From assembly GCA_020073185.1 (NCBI GenBank), contig JAIQFT010000040.1, positions 1-37,091 of the forward strand: a stretch of DNA of 37,091 nt, in the 5' to 3' direction. The position numbers and the translations under genes were made by a program. Below the pieces are notes generated by a model. The model was not told the DNA's origin. It made no database searches and was given only the letters and a program-made list of their open reading frames with translations. Below, one piece after another: positions 14,675 through 22,439 of this stretch; position 1 is the first letter of the stretch; every line of letters begins with the position of its first letter. The DNA comes from Terriglobia bacterium. GTDB taxonomy: Bacteria > Acidobacteriota > Terriglobia > Terriglobales > Acidobacteriaceae.

Positions 14675-16061
14675 GCAAGTTCTCCGGCGGAAAGACATCT
14701 TACACCGCGGGCTGATGGTAGCGCTGTGCCTGGCGCTGGTAGTCGGCGTGGCGGCTCAGCGCACGTCGCGCAAGAGCAAGGGCCCGCGCGCGCTGGCGCT
14801 GGTGGAGTGGCCCGCAACCGGCGGCAGCCCGCGCGTGATTCCGGTGGCCATCCTGGTGGACGGCCGCTTCTATGACGCATCCATCTACAAAGCCGATCCG
14901 GTGCCGATGGCGCTGGAGCCGGGAAATGTGTACGAGGTCGAGCAAAGCGGTGAGTCCATCGGCATGGCAACCCTGACCGATGCGCGCCAGGCGAAGAATG
15001 GCGCGTGGCTGGCGGACGCGCGTTTCCAGACCAACGAGCAGCTTGCCGCTTCGCGCAAACCCCGCGAAGCGCCGAAGTCCGCCCGCGAAGGTCCGCCGAG
15101 ATTGCGGCGCGGCAGCCGGCGCTCCGCTCCCGACAACACGCCCCAGAGCGCGCCGGAACCGAAGTCAGAACCGCAACCAAGCGAAGGCGACGAGCCGCCC
15201 GTGCTGAGGAAGCCGCCGGCGCAAACGCCAACGCCGGACACAAAGCCGAGCGCGCCGGCATCGCCGGCGCCCGCTGCGCCTTCTCCCGCGAGCACTGCGC
15301 CGAAGCCGGAGGACACGGATCACCCGGTGCTGCGGCGCGGGCGTCCGACGGCTGAGCAGGCGGAGAATCTTCCCGGTGCGGTCGAAACCAAAGCCGCACC
15401 CAAAGCGCCGGCCGCGGCCGCAGGCCCAAGTTCGCCGGCAACGAAAACGGCAGCCGCGGCGCCGGGGCGCGTGCTGGCGGCGATCTCCGATGCCGATGGT
15501 CCCGAGCCGCGCAGCTTCGCCTTGCCGTGGAAGGCGGAAGACCAGGAGAAGCTGAAGACCGCCATGATCCAGTTGGCGAGCGCCGCGCTGGAAGACTGGA
15601 CGCGCACGCATGGCGGCTCACATCCGGAAAAATTGCAGGACGTGCAGGTGCGCGCCTTCGATCTCACCACCAGCAACGAGCCGCAAGTGGTGCTGATGGC
15701 GCGCGCCGTAGAAGCAACCGTTGCGCCGGTGCGTCGAGCGGGCGCAAGAGCGGGGACGACGAAGCCTTCGGCGCATGCATCCGCTTCAACCAGCGCCGGC
15801 GGACTGACGTATTGGATCACGCTGGCGGCGCGGCAGGATTACAACGGCGAGTTGCGGAAGCTGAAAGTGTGGGCGACGGACAGCAAGCATCTGGACGCAT
15901 ATCCGCGGGCGGAGTTGATTGACGCCGTGGATGCCGACGGCAACGGCCGCGGCGAATTGTTGTTCCGCGAGATCTCCGACGTTGGACAGAGCTTCGTTCT
16001 CTACCGCGCCACGCCGGATACGCTGACCCAGCTCTACAACAGCGCGGAACTGGAGCGGTGA
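14673..16061 (+). CDS. Exported Pro/Ala-rich hypothetical protein
   Basis: 462 residues from the ATG at 14673; an ATG at 14715 is also plausible and would remove the overlap with the divergent peroxiredoxin start. The N-terminus carries a signal peptide or anchor (LMVALCLALVVGVAAQ). An N-terminal globular part (~50-140; ALALVEWPATGGSPRVIPVA) precedes a long Pro/Ala/Glu linker (~150-300) containing two PVLR motifs (DEPPVLRKP and DHPVLRRGR). A C-terminal globular domain (~305-462) ends DADGNGRGELLFREISDVGQ, similar to an FG-GAP/EF-hand-like Asp loop. No enzymatic motif is seen. It is presumably periplasmic or surface-exposed. Confidence 0.75.
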   Translation: MQVLRRKDILHRGLMVALCLALVVGVAAQRTSRKSKGPRALALVEWPATGGSPRVIPVAILVDGRFYDASIYKADPVPMALEPGNVYEVEQSGESIGMATLTDARQAKNGAWLADARFQTNEQLAASRKPREAPKSAREGPPRLRRGSRRSAPDNTPQSAPEPKSEPQPSEGDEPPVLRKPPAQTPTPDTKPSAPASPAPAAPSPASTAPKPEDTDHPVLRRGRPTAEQAENLPGAVETKAAPKAPAAAAGPSSPATKTAAAAPGRVLAAISDADGPEPRSFALPWKAEDQEKLKTAMIQLASAALEDWTRTHGGSHPEKLQDVQVRAFDLTTSNEPQVVLMARAVEATVAPVRRAGARAGTTKPSAHASASTSAGGLTYWITLAARQDYNGELRKLKVWATDSKHLDAYPRAELIDAVDADGNGRGELLFREISDVGQSFVLYRATPDTLTQLYNSAELER

Positions 16062-16073
16062 GTCTCCAGAAGG

Positions 16074-17480
16074 CTACTGCATCTTCCGCGGCGGCCGCTG
16101 ATCTGGCGGCAGGTCGCCGATGGCCTCGCCTACGTTCTGCAGCGATGTCTTCGAGCCCGAGATCGTGTTGTGGGTGAGCACGTAGTCAGTGCCCATCACG
16201 ACATTGTGATTGCCCAGAATCAAGTTGCCGGTGGCGGTGCGATTGGGGCGCACGGGATTCAGGCAGGAGTCTTGCGTCAGCCTGATACCGGCGACCTCAT
16301 TCCCCTCCACGTTGTTTCCCACGAATTGGGTGTTGTCGGCGCTGACCAGCATTCCAAATCCATCGTTGGTGAGCCAGTAGTTGCTCTCCGGGGGCTTCGG
16401 CAGATGCACGTTGCCGGTGAAACGATTATTGCGGACCACGGCGCCGTTAGTCGCCGAAGATGGCACGCCACCAGCGCCCGCCGGAGGATCAATGCATGCG
16501 GAGGCAGGGGATAAGTCATTCAGGCTCATCCCCGACTGGCCATTCGATTGGCTATTGTGCTGAATCAGCACCGTGCCCTCAGCAGATAGATGGAGGCCGG
16601 AACTGAAACCGGAAACGGTGTTGCCTTCTACCCGCGCTCCGTTGGCGCCTTGTATACCGATGCCTACGGTAAATGCCCAAAACGGCGAGCCATTCAGCAG
16701 CAGAAACTGCGGGTATGGCCCTGGACCAACCACCGTATTATCCTCGATGACCACGCCAACCGGCGCATCTGGAATATCGGGAAACGCTGAGATGGTGTTG
16801 ATCGCGTTGGCGTTGACTATGAAGGCGAGCGAATCTACATCGGACACACCATCCTTGGCCACGATTTGAATCGTGTTGTTGCGCACGATGAGGTGATTAT
16901 TGGCCCCGAGAGCCGCGATGCCGCTGGTCGAGTTCTCGATGCGGAGATTCTCGATGACGAAATCGCTGGCGCCGGCAGAAAAATCGGCTCCCGGCGCATA
17001 GGCGGCGGTGTAAGAGTCCGGCCCGAATGGCCCCTGCAACAGCCCAATCGCCTGATAAAAATTCCGGAGGATTAGGTTGCGGATGGTCACTCCCGTGACA
17101 CCTGGGCCGTTGATAAAGCCACCGTTAAATGGACCCCCGGGAATAACGTCGGGAAATCCGTCGGAACCAACAGGCCCTGCGATGATGGTCAGCGGTGTGC
17201 CATTGTGCGCCGTCTCGCCGGTGATGGTGATCCCCGAAACCGGGATTGGCAGCCCGACCGGCACCACGAAGGGAGGCACTATGGCGCTGTTCCCCGACCA
17301 ATTGAATGTGCCGGCGCGCAGCAGCACCGTATCGCCGGGACTTGCGCTGGCCAGGGCTGCGCGCACGTTTTCAAAATCTGCGGCCGTGCCCGTCGGAAAC
17401 ACCTCGATAATAGCGGCGGCAGCCAGAACGGATGTGAAACAGAGGATGAGTGCAGCGAAGCAGAGAGTCTTTCTACGCAT
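16074..17480 (-). CDS. Secreted right-handed parallel beta-helix protein
   Basis: 468 residues. The ATG at 17480 is set by GGAGG six bases upstream; the frame is open for another 318 bases but that part is unlike protein. A signal peptide (MRRKTLCFAALILCFTSVLA) is followed by FPTGTAADFENVRAALASAS and DTVLLRAGTFNW, the usual entry of pectate-lyase-like helices, and then many coils with N-rich turns (IVRNNTIQI, VIEDNTVVG, VEGNTVSGF, VRNNRFTGN, FVGNNVEGNE, TGNLILGNHN). It resembles the NosD/PbH1 class. It could be a polysaccharide-active enzyme or a structural surface protein; catalytic residues cannot be assigned. It converges with the Pro/Ala-rich gene. Confidence 0.82.
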   Translation of the reverse strand: MRRKTLCFAALILCFTSVLAAAAIIEVFPTGTAADFENVRAALASASPGDTVLLRAGTFNWSGNSAIVPPFVVPVGLPIPVSGITITGETAHNGTPLTIIAGPVGSDGFPDVIPGGPFNGGFINGPGVTGVTIRNLILRNFYQAIGLLQGPFGPDSYTAAYAPGADFSAGASDFVIENLRIENSTSGIAALGANNHLIVRNNTIQIVAKDGVSDVDSLAFIVNANAINTISAFPDIPDAPVGVVIEDNTVVGPGPYPQFLLLNGSPFWAFTVGIGIQGANGARVEGNTVSGFSSGLHLSAEGTVLIQHNSQSNGQSGMSLNDLSPASACIDPPAGAGGVPSSATNGAVVRNNRFTGNVHLPKPPESNYWLTNDGFGMLVSADNTQFVGNNVEGNEVAGIRLTQDSCLNPVRPNRTATGNLILGNHNVVMGTDYVLTHNTISGSKTSLQNVGEAIGDLPPDQRPPRKMQ

Positions 17481-17831
17481 GGTAAGCCTCCGAGATTTGA
17501 GACGCCCGCGACTGCTGATAGGGCCAACGGATGACAGGGTCACCTGAGAATATGGGTGCAGCTTACTCCCCAATCCGTGCGTTTCAGCCGGCGGAGGCGG
17601 CGCCAGAGCGCGCCGGGAAACCAGGCATCGCTGCCTCCGACACCGAAGCGGCGCTGCCAGAGGCACTTCCGACGTTCCCATATTGGAAAGCAGGCTAGGA
17701 ATAAAGTTGAGTAGGAGGGGTTCGGGAGCTGTTCCGGAGGGACCTAGAGAGGCGGGAAGCGCAAAAACTTTCACCAAAAGAGAACGCTCGGGGGGCACGA
17801 TCCAGCGCCGAGCCGGAGCCTCCAGTATGTT

Positions 17832-17925
17832 TCAGAATTGGTGTAAGGGAGAGAGGAAACATCCGAGATCCCTCGACTCGGGATGACATCGGGTACATAG
17901 CTGACATCGGCTCGGGATGACGTCG
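17832..17925. repeat. Dispersed intergenic repeat, copy 2, with internal duplication
   Basis: TCAGAATTGGTGT through GAAACATCCGAGATC and CTCGACTCG matches 8483-8533. It is followed by a partial duplication: CTCGGGATGACATCGGGTAC then CTCGGGATGACGTCGGCTAC. It lies in the 537-base stretch 17481-18017, which contains no gene I can support. Confidence 0.65.
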
Positions 17926-17959
17926 GCTACGCAAGAGATGAAACGACGCTCGCGCGATA

Positions 17960-17987
17960 TTCACAACCGCAGGCGCCCGTGTACAAT
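17960..17987 (+). promoter_or_regulatory. Promoter of the metallo-beta-lactamase-fold gene
   Basis: TTCACA (17960-17965), 16-base spacer, TACAAT (17982-17987). Each box matches the consensus at five of six bases, 30 bases upstream of the ATG. Confidence 0.6.
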
Positions 17988-18017
17988 GCTCCGCACTTCG
18001 GAAGGTGAGGAGAGCTC

Positions 18018-18929
18018 ATGCGGAAACTGGCGTGGTGCATAGTCCTGTTGGCGGTCGTTGCCGCCGCGCAGGGCCCGGATTTCAGCAAGGTCCAGATCAA
18101 GGTCACCAAAGTTGCCGGAACGGTGTACATGCTGGAAGGCGCTGGCGGGAATATCGGTGTCTCGGTCGGCGAAGATGGCATCGTGGTGGTGGACGATCAG
18201 TTCGCGCCACTGGCGGAGAAGATCCAGGCCGCGCTGAAGGGAATTACCGACAAACCGGTGCGCTTCGTCATCAACACGCACTGGCACTTCGACCACACCG
18301 GCGGCAATGCATATTTTCAGAAGCAGGGGCCGATTATCGCGCAGGAGAATGTGCGTGAGCGCCTGAAGACCGGCGGTCATGCGGCGGGCATGGACATCAA
18401 GCCGGCGCCCAAAGAAGCGCTGCCGATCATCACCTTCAACGACCGCGCCACCGTGCACTTGAACGGCGAGGACATCCGCGCCATCCACTTTCCGCACGGA
18501 CACACCGACGGCGATGCGGTCATCTTCTTTCCGCAGTCCAACGTGGTGCACATGGGCGACGACTTTGTGACCTATGGCTTTCCGTTCATCGACTTGGAAA
18601 GCGGAGGCAGCGTGCGCGGCATGATCGCCGCGTGCGAGAAGGTGATGGCGACGGTTCCGGCGGACGCGAAGATCATTCCCGGACATGGGCCACTGTCGAC
18701 GGTCGCGGACGTGAAGCCATTTGTCGCCATGCTGAAGGATGCGACGGCGCGCGTGGAAGACGGCATCAAGCAGGGCAAGACCGTGGAGCAGCTCAAGCAG
18801 GAGAAGGTGCTTGCGGGATACGAGAGCTGGGGTGGACCGGGAAAGTTTATTACCACCGACAAGTTCATCGAGACGCTGTACAACGACCTGAAGGGCAACA
18901 AGACGGGCGAGTTTGTGAAGCACAACTGA
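18018..18929 (+). CDS. Exported metallo-beta-lactamase-fold hydrolase
   Basis: 303 residues with a signal peptide (MRKLAWCIVLLAVVAAAQ). Zinc ligands: THWHFDHTGG at 87-96, HGHTDGD at 160-166, and GHG near residue 218; the Asp of VHMGDDFV is the usual bridging position. The spacing fits the MBL-fold superfamily, close to the exported hydrolases related to quinoprotein relay-type or subclass B beta-lactamase-like proteins. The substrate is not evident. GAGGAG lies six bases upstream of the ATG, and a good promoter precedes it. The gene is probably monocistronic, with a GNAT gene starting 90 bases downstream. Confidence 0.88.
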   Translation: MRKLAWCIVLLAVVAAAQGPDFSKVQIKVTKVAGTVYMLEGAGGNIGVSVGEDGIVVVDDQFAPLAEKIQAALKGITDKPVRFVINTHWHFDHTGGNAYFQKQGPIIAQENVRERLKTGGHAAGMDIKPAPKEALPIITFNDRATVHLNGEDIRAIHFPHGHTDGDAVIFFPQSNVVHMGDDFVTYGFPFIDLESGGSVRGMIAACEKVMATVPADAKIIPGHGPLSTVADVKPFVAMLKDATARVEDGIKQGKTVEQLKQEKVLAGYESWGGPGKFITTDKFIETLYNDLKGNKTGEFVKHN

Positions 18930-19019
18930 GCACGGATTGCCACGGATTCAATCGGATCAAGAGAGCAGGCATTGAGGGACTGCGCCGACCGCGTGGTCTC
19001 CCTCGGCAGTTTGACCGGC

Positions 19020-19550
19020 ATGAAGCATTTTGAACTGCAACCCCACCTGATTGGCGATGCGCTTGGACTTCGGCCTCTTCGACCGGAAGATTGGGAGGGT
19101 TTGTTCCTGGCCGCTTCCGACCCGATGATATGGGAGCAGCACCCCGCCCGCGATCGCTACAAAGAAGAAATCTTCAAAGCGTTTTTTCAGGAGGCCTTGG
19201 ACTCGGGTGGAGCACTGGTTGCCATCGACCGAAAGACGCAAAGGATCATCGGTTCGTCACGGTACTTTGGATATGAACCCGAGAACAGCGAAATCGAGAT
19301 CGGCTGGACGTTTCTTGCCCGCTCCTATTGGGGAGGAAAATACAACGGGGAAATGAAACGGCTCATGTTGGGCCACGCGTTTCAATCTGTGGATAGCGTT
19401 GTATTCCTGGTGGGACCGGAGAATGTCCGGTCTCGCAGGGCCCTGGAAAAGATCGGCGCCGTTCTCGCCGGCCGGCGGACCAGGGACCTTCAGGGAAACG
19501 CGGTTGAACATGTGGTGTACCAAATCAAGAAACCCATGGTCACGGCCTGA
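19020..19550 (+). CDS. GNAT acetyltransferase (RimJ/RimL type)
   Basis: 176 residues. Acetyl-CoA-dependent N-acetyltransferase fold. LGLRPLRPEDWEGLFLAASD is the typical N-terminal strand-helix of RimJ/RimL-like proteins, followed by IIGSSRYFGYEPENSEIEIGW, the segment WGGKYNGEMKRLMLGHAF at the acetyl-CoA site, and VGPENVRSRRALEKIGA near the C-terminus. The ATG at 19020 lacks a strong ribosome site; an upstream TTG at 18972 is the alternative. The acceptor (protein or small molecule) is unknown. Confidence 0.88.
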   Translation: MKHFELQPHLIGDALGLRPLRPEDWEGLFLAASDPMIWEQHPARDRYKEEIFKAFFQEALDSGGALVAIDRKTQRIIGSSRYFGYEPENSEIEIGWTFLARSYWGGKYNGEMKRLMLGHAFQSVDSVVFLVGPENVRSRRALEKIGAVLAGRRTRDLQGNAVEHVVYQIKKPMVTA

Positions 19551-19573
19551 CTTCCTGGGTCTTCATTCCGCGA

Positions 19574-21040
19574 TCACTGCAGTTTCTTTTCAAGCAATTC
19601 ATTCACCAGCGCGGGACTGGCCTGTCCTTTTGACGCCCTCATCACCTGGCCGACAAAAAATCCCTTCATCGTGGTTTTTCCGGCGCGAAATTGCTCCACC
19701 TGCCGGGGATTGGCGGCGATTACGTCGTCAATCAGTCTTTCGATGGCCGCGGTGTCGGTGATCTGCTGCGGTTTTTCCTTTTCGTAAATGGCCGGAAAAT
19801 CTTCGTTGCGCTCGAAGGCCTTGTCGTAGAGGTCTTTCAGGATTTTGCCGGAGATGGCGCCGGATTCCACCAGGTCGGCGGACATGGCGACGCCCTTCAT
19901 CGAGATCGGCGACTGCTCGATTTCCAGCCCCTGCGCCTTGAGGCGGCCGAGCAGATCGCCGATCACCAGGTTGGCAACACGCTTGGGATTCCTGGCGGCG
20001 CGCGCGGCCTCTTCGAACTGGTCGGCCATGCTCTGAGTGCGGGTGAGCGTGTAGACGTCGTCCTCGGTGAGGCCGTAGTCGCGCATCATGCGCGCGCGGC
20101 GGGCTTCGGGCAATTCGGGCAGCCGGGCGCGAATCTGCTGTTGCCACGCGGCGTCCACCACCAGCGGCAACAGGTCAGGCTCGGGGAAATAGCGATAATC
20201 GTGCGCCTCTTCTTTGGACCTCATGCCGTAGGTTTTGCCTTCGTTCGAGTTGAACAGGCGCGTTTCCTGCACGATGCGTCCGCCGGACTCGATCACGGTG
20301 ATGTGGCGCTCGATCTCGTACTCCAGCGCCTGGCGGATGAAGCGGAAGGAATTGACGTTCTTGATTTCGGTCTTGGTGCCGAATTCCTTTTGTCCGGCGG
20401 GACGCACGCTGATGTTGGCATCGCAGCGCAGGGAGCCTTCTTCCATATTGCAGTCGCTGACCCCGGTGTAGAGGATGATTTCCTTCAGGCGGGTGAGGTA
20501 CTCGTGCGCTTCCTCAGGCGAGCGGATGTCGGGCTCGCTGACGATCTCGATGAGCGGCACGCCGCAGCGGTTCAGGTCAAGATAAGTGCGGTCGTAGGAA
20601 TCACGGAAGCCTTCGTGCAGGCTCTTGCCCGCGTCTTCTTCGAGATGCACGCGGGTGATGCCGATTTTCCTGGCGCCGCCGCCGGTAGCGGGGACTTCGA
20701 TCCCGCCGAACTCGGCGAGCGGCTTGTCGTACTGCGAAACCTGGTAGCCCTTGGGCAGGTCGGGATAGAAATAATTCTTGCGCGCGAAGATGGAACGTTC
20801 GTTGATGCGGCAATTCAGCGCCATGGCGGCGAGCGTCGCGAATTCCACCGCTTGTCTGTTCAGCACAGGCAGGGCGCCGGGCAGTCCGAGACAGACGGGA
20901 CAGACGTTGGCGTTGGGCGGGTCGCCAAAGCGCGTGGAGCAGGAGCAGAAGATCTTGCTGGCGGTCAGGAGGTGGACATGAACCTCCAGGCCGATGACCG
21001 GCTCGTAGCGAACCGCGCGCATGTCCTGAGTGGTGGCCAT
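19574..21040 (-). CDS. gatB: Asp-tRNA(Asn)/Glu-tRNA(Gln) amidotransferase subunit B
   Basis: 488 residues, the tRNA- and ATP-binding subunit of GatCAB, which amidates mischarged Glu-tRNA(Gln) and/or Asp-tRNA(Asn). Near-complete family sequence: YEPVIGLEVHVHL, the zinc-binding CSCSTRFGDPPNANVCPVCL, PDLPKGYQVSQYDKPL, RVHLEEDAGKS, DLNRCGVPLIEIVSEPD, EGSLRCDANISVRP, KTEIKNVNSFRF, DYRYFPEPDLLP, and a C-terminal YqeY-like helical domain ending GFFVGQVMRASKGQASP. Normal length. gatA and gatC are not adjacent. It is separated from yqeY on the same strand by a RAYT element. Confidence 0.98.
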   Translation of the reverse strand: MATTQDMRAVRYEPVIGLEVHVHLLTASKIFCSCSTRFGDPPNANVCPVCLGLPGALPVLNRQAVEFATLAAMALNCRINERSIFARKNYFYPDLPKGYQVSQYDKPLAEFGGIEVPATGGGARKIGITRVHLEEDAGKSLHEGFRDSYDRTYLDLNRCGVPLIEIVSEPDIRSPEEAHEYLTRLKEIILYTGVSDCNMEEGSLRCDANISVRPAGQKEFGTKTEIKNVNSFRFIRQALEYEIERHITVIESGGRIVQETRLFNSNEGKTYGMRSKEEAHDYRYFPEPDLLPLVVDAAWQQQIRARLPELPEARRARMMRDYGLTEDDVYTLTRTQSMADQFEEAARAARNPKRVANLVIGDLLGRLKAQGLEIEQSPISMKGVAMSADLVESGAISGKILKDLYDKAFERNEDFPAIYEKEKPQQITDTAAIERLIDDVIAANPRQVEQFRAGKTTMKGFFVGQVMRASKGQASPALVNELLEKKLQ

Positions 21041-21097
21041 TGGAACGTAGTTTACAACCGATATAATTGAGCTGGCGATGTATCAGGGCAGGACCCT

Positions 21098-21127
21098 TGT
21101 ATCAGGGCACGACTTTAGTCGTGCCGC
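21098..21127. repeat. Left outer REP of the RAYT element
   Basis: TGTATCAG then the palindrome GGCACGACT-tt-AGTCGTGCC. It encodes the last codons and stop of the RAYT gene on the minus strand. The exact inverted copy is at 21681-21710. Confidence 0.9.
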
Positions 21128-21638
21128 CCGCAGCCACCCACGACGGGGCTTTAGCCCCTGCGAATGGATTCTCGTCTAACTCGTAGCCCGGGTGTGCCGA
21201 ACTGTATTCCCATTGCTCAGGCGAAGCGACCAGCCCCGCCCTGACAGGATTCTCGCGAATGTACGTTTGCCGGGCCAGAAATGCCTCGGGAGTAAAGATA
21301 CGCACCTCCGAAAAACCACGCTGCCAAACCTCGCCCTGAAATTGCTGCTCGTGAGAGGCTCGGTACGAAAAGCCGCCTTTGATCAATTGCACTGCCCGTT
21401 CGATGGCAATATCCGCGCCAACCGTGACCAGCGCGTGCAGGTGATCGGGCATGACAACGAAGTCGTGCAAGGTGTATTTGTGCTCGGAACGATAGTGATA
21501 CAGGGCATCAACGAGCAGACGGGCCATGCGGTGACTTTGCAGCAAACGCGCGTGTCCCCATGTGGCGGTGGTCACAAAGAAGGTGCGATTCGCTTGGAGT
21601 GGCTGGCTCGGATCGGCATTGCGGGTTGGGATCGACAT
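21102..21638 (-). CDS. REP-associated tyrosine transposase (RAYT, Y1_Tnp)
   Basis: 178 residues. Single-strand DNA nuclease related to IS200/IS605 TnpA, thought to mobilise REP sequences. Visible signatures: RTFFVTTATWGHARLL near the N-terminus, the HUH motif in VVMPDHLHALVTV, and the catalytic Tyr in RQTYIRENPVRAGLV. The start at 21638 has GAGGG a few bases upstream, partly inside the inner repeat. The C-terminus GGTTKVVP and its TGA are encoded by the left REP itself, tying the gene tightly to its substrate repeat. There is no inactivating mutation, so it may be active. Confidence 0.92.
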   Translation of the reverse strand: MSIPTRNADPSQPLQANRTFFVTTATWGHARLLQSHRMARLLVDALYHYRSEHKYTLHDFVVMPDHLHALVTVGADIAIERAVQLIKGGFSYRASHEQQFQGEVWQRGFSEVRIFTPEAFLARQTYIRENPVRAGLVASPEQWEYSSAHPGYELDENPFAGAKAPSWVAAGGTTKVVP

Positions 21639-21680
21639 GCGTCCCTCAGGGGCTAAAGCCCAAGTTCGCTTTGAGCGTCT

Positions 21681-21710
21681 GCGGCACGACTAAAGTCGTG
21701 CCCTGATACA
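21681..21710. repeat. Right outer REP of the RAYT element
   Basis: Exact inverted copy of 21098-21127: GCGGCACGACTAAAGTCGTG followed by CCCTGATACA. Confidence 0.9.
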
Positions 21711-21804
21711 ACGATCATCGTCCACCTGCCTGTTGTTCGTTGCGCGGCAGCTTTAACGAACGAATCTCGGCGCAACGCCTCGATCAAGGTTGTGGACGTG
21801 AACG

Positions 21805-22257
21805 TCACTTCCCTGCCAACTCCTTCTTCACCGCATCGCTGACCACTTTACCGTCCACGCGGGCGCCGGCGAACTTGGCCATGACGTTTTTCATGACCGC
21901 GCCCATGTCCTTCATGGTGGGGGAGCCCATTTCGGCGATGGTGGCGCGCACGGTGGCCGCGATCTCCTCTTCGCCCACCGCCTTGGGCATGTAGGTTTCG
22001 ATGAGGGTGATCTCGGCGGATTCCTTGTCGGCGAGGTCCTGGCGGCCACCCTCGGTGAACTGCTCGACGGAGTCCTTGCGCTGCTTGATGAGCGTGCTCA
22101 GCACCTGCAGGGCTTCGCGGTCGTCGAGGGGCGCGCGCTTGTCGATTTCCTTGTTTTTGAGGGCGCTTTTGACCATGCGCAAGGTGGAGAGGCGGCGCTC
22201 GTCGCGGGCTTTCATGGCTTCGACCATGTCTTTCTGGACTTGCTCAGGGATGCTCAT
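21805..22257 (-). CDS. GatB/YqeY domain protein
   Basis: 150 residues, the usual length of YqeY. Begins SIPEQVQKDMVEAMKARDER, then RLSTLRMVKSALKNKEIDKR, EALQVLSTLIKQRKDSVEQF, and the C-terminal helical domain shared with GatB (MGAVMKNVMAKFAGARVDGK). Thought to bind tRNA, with an uncertain cellular role. The ATG at 22257 is set by AGGAG five bases upstream; the frame is open further to 22338. A perfect TATAAT lies at 22305-22300 on the minus strand. It is on the same strand as gatB with the RAYT element between. Confidence 0.93.
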   Translation of the reverse strand: MSIPEQVQKDMVEAMKARDERRLSTLRMVKSALKNKEIDKRAPLDDREALQVLSTLIKQRKDSVEQFTEGGRQDLADKESAEITLIETYMPKAVGEEEIAATVRATIAEMGSPTMKDMGAVMKNVMAKFAGARVDGKVVSDAVKKELAGK

Positions 22258-22439
22258 GAGGGCTCCTGGGGTCGCGACACGAAGGTCATCATAGGAGCCA
22301 TTATAGTGTTGCACGGGCGTGAGCCGGGGCCATATCATTCGCGTGCCAAGCCATATTTCCGCGTTACAGCCGGGGAAACCGCAGGGACGCGCATCACGGG
22401 CGGAATGGATTCCGCCGCTACACGATTCCGGACACTCCT

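Larger units (their letters stand above)
21079..21710. mobile_element. RAYT-REP element (nested inverted repeats around a Y1 transposase)
   Basis: Outer 30-base inverted repeats at 21098-21127 and 21681-21710 are exact complements. An inner pair (GGGGCTTTAGCCCCTG at 21145-21160 and CAGGGGCTAAAGCCC at 21647-21661) lies inside. A partial direct copy of the outer end (TGTATCAGGGCA) sits at 21079-21090. The element occupies the space between yqeY and gatB. Confidence 0.85.

Noticed and set aside
19691-21070. Plus-strand 459-codon ORF
   Set aside because: Antisense shadow of gatB, which has unmistakable family motifs.
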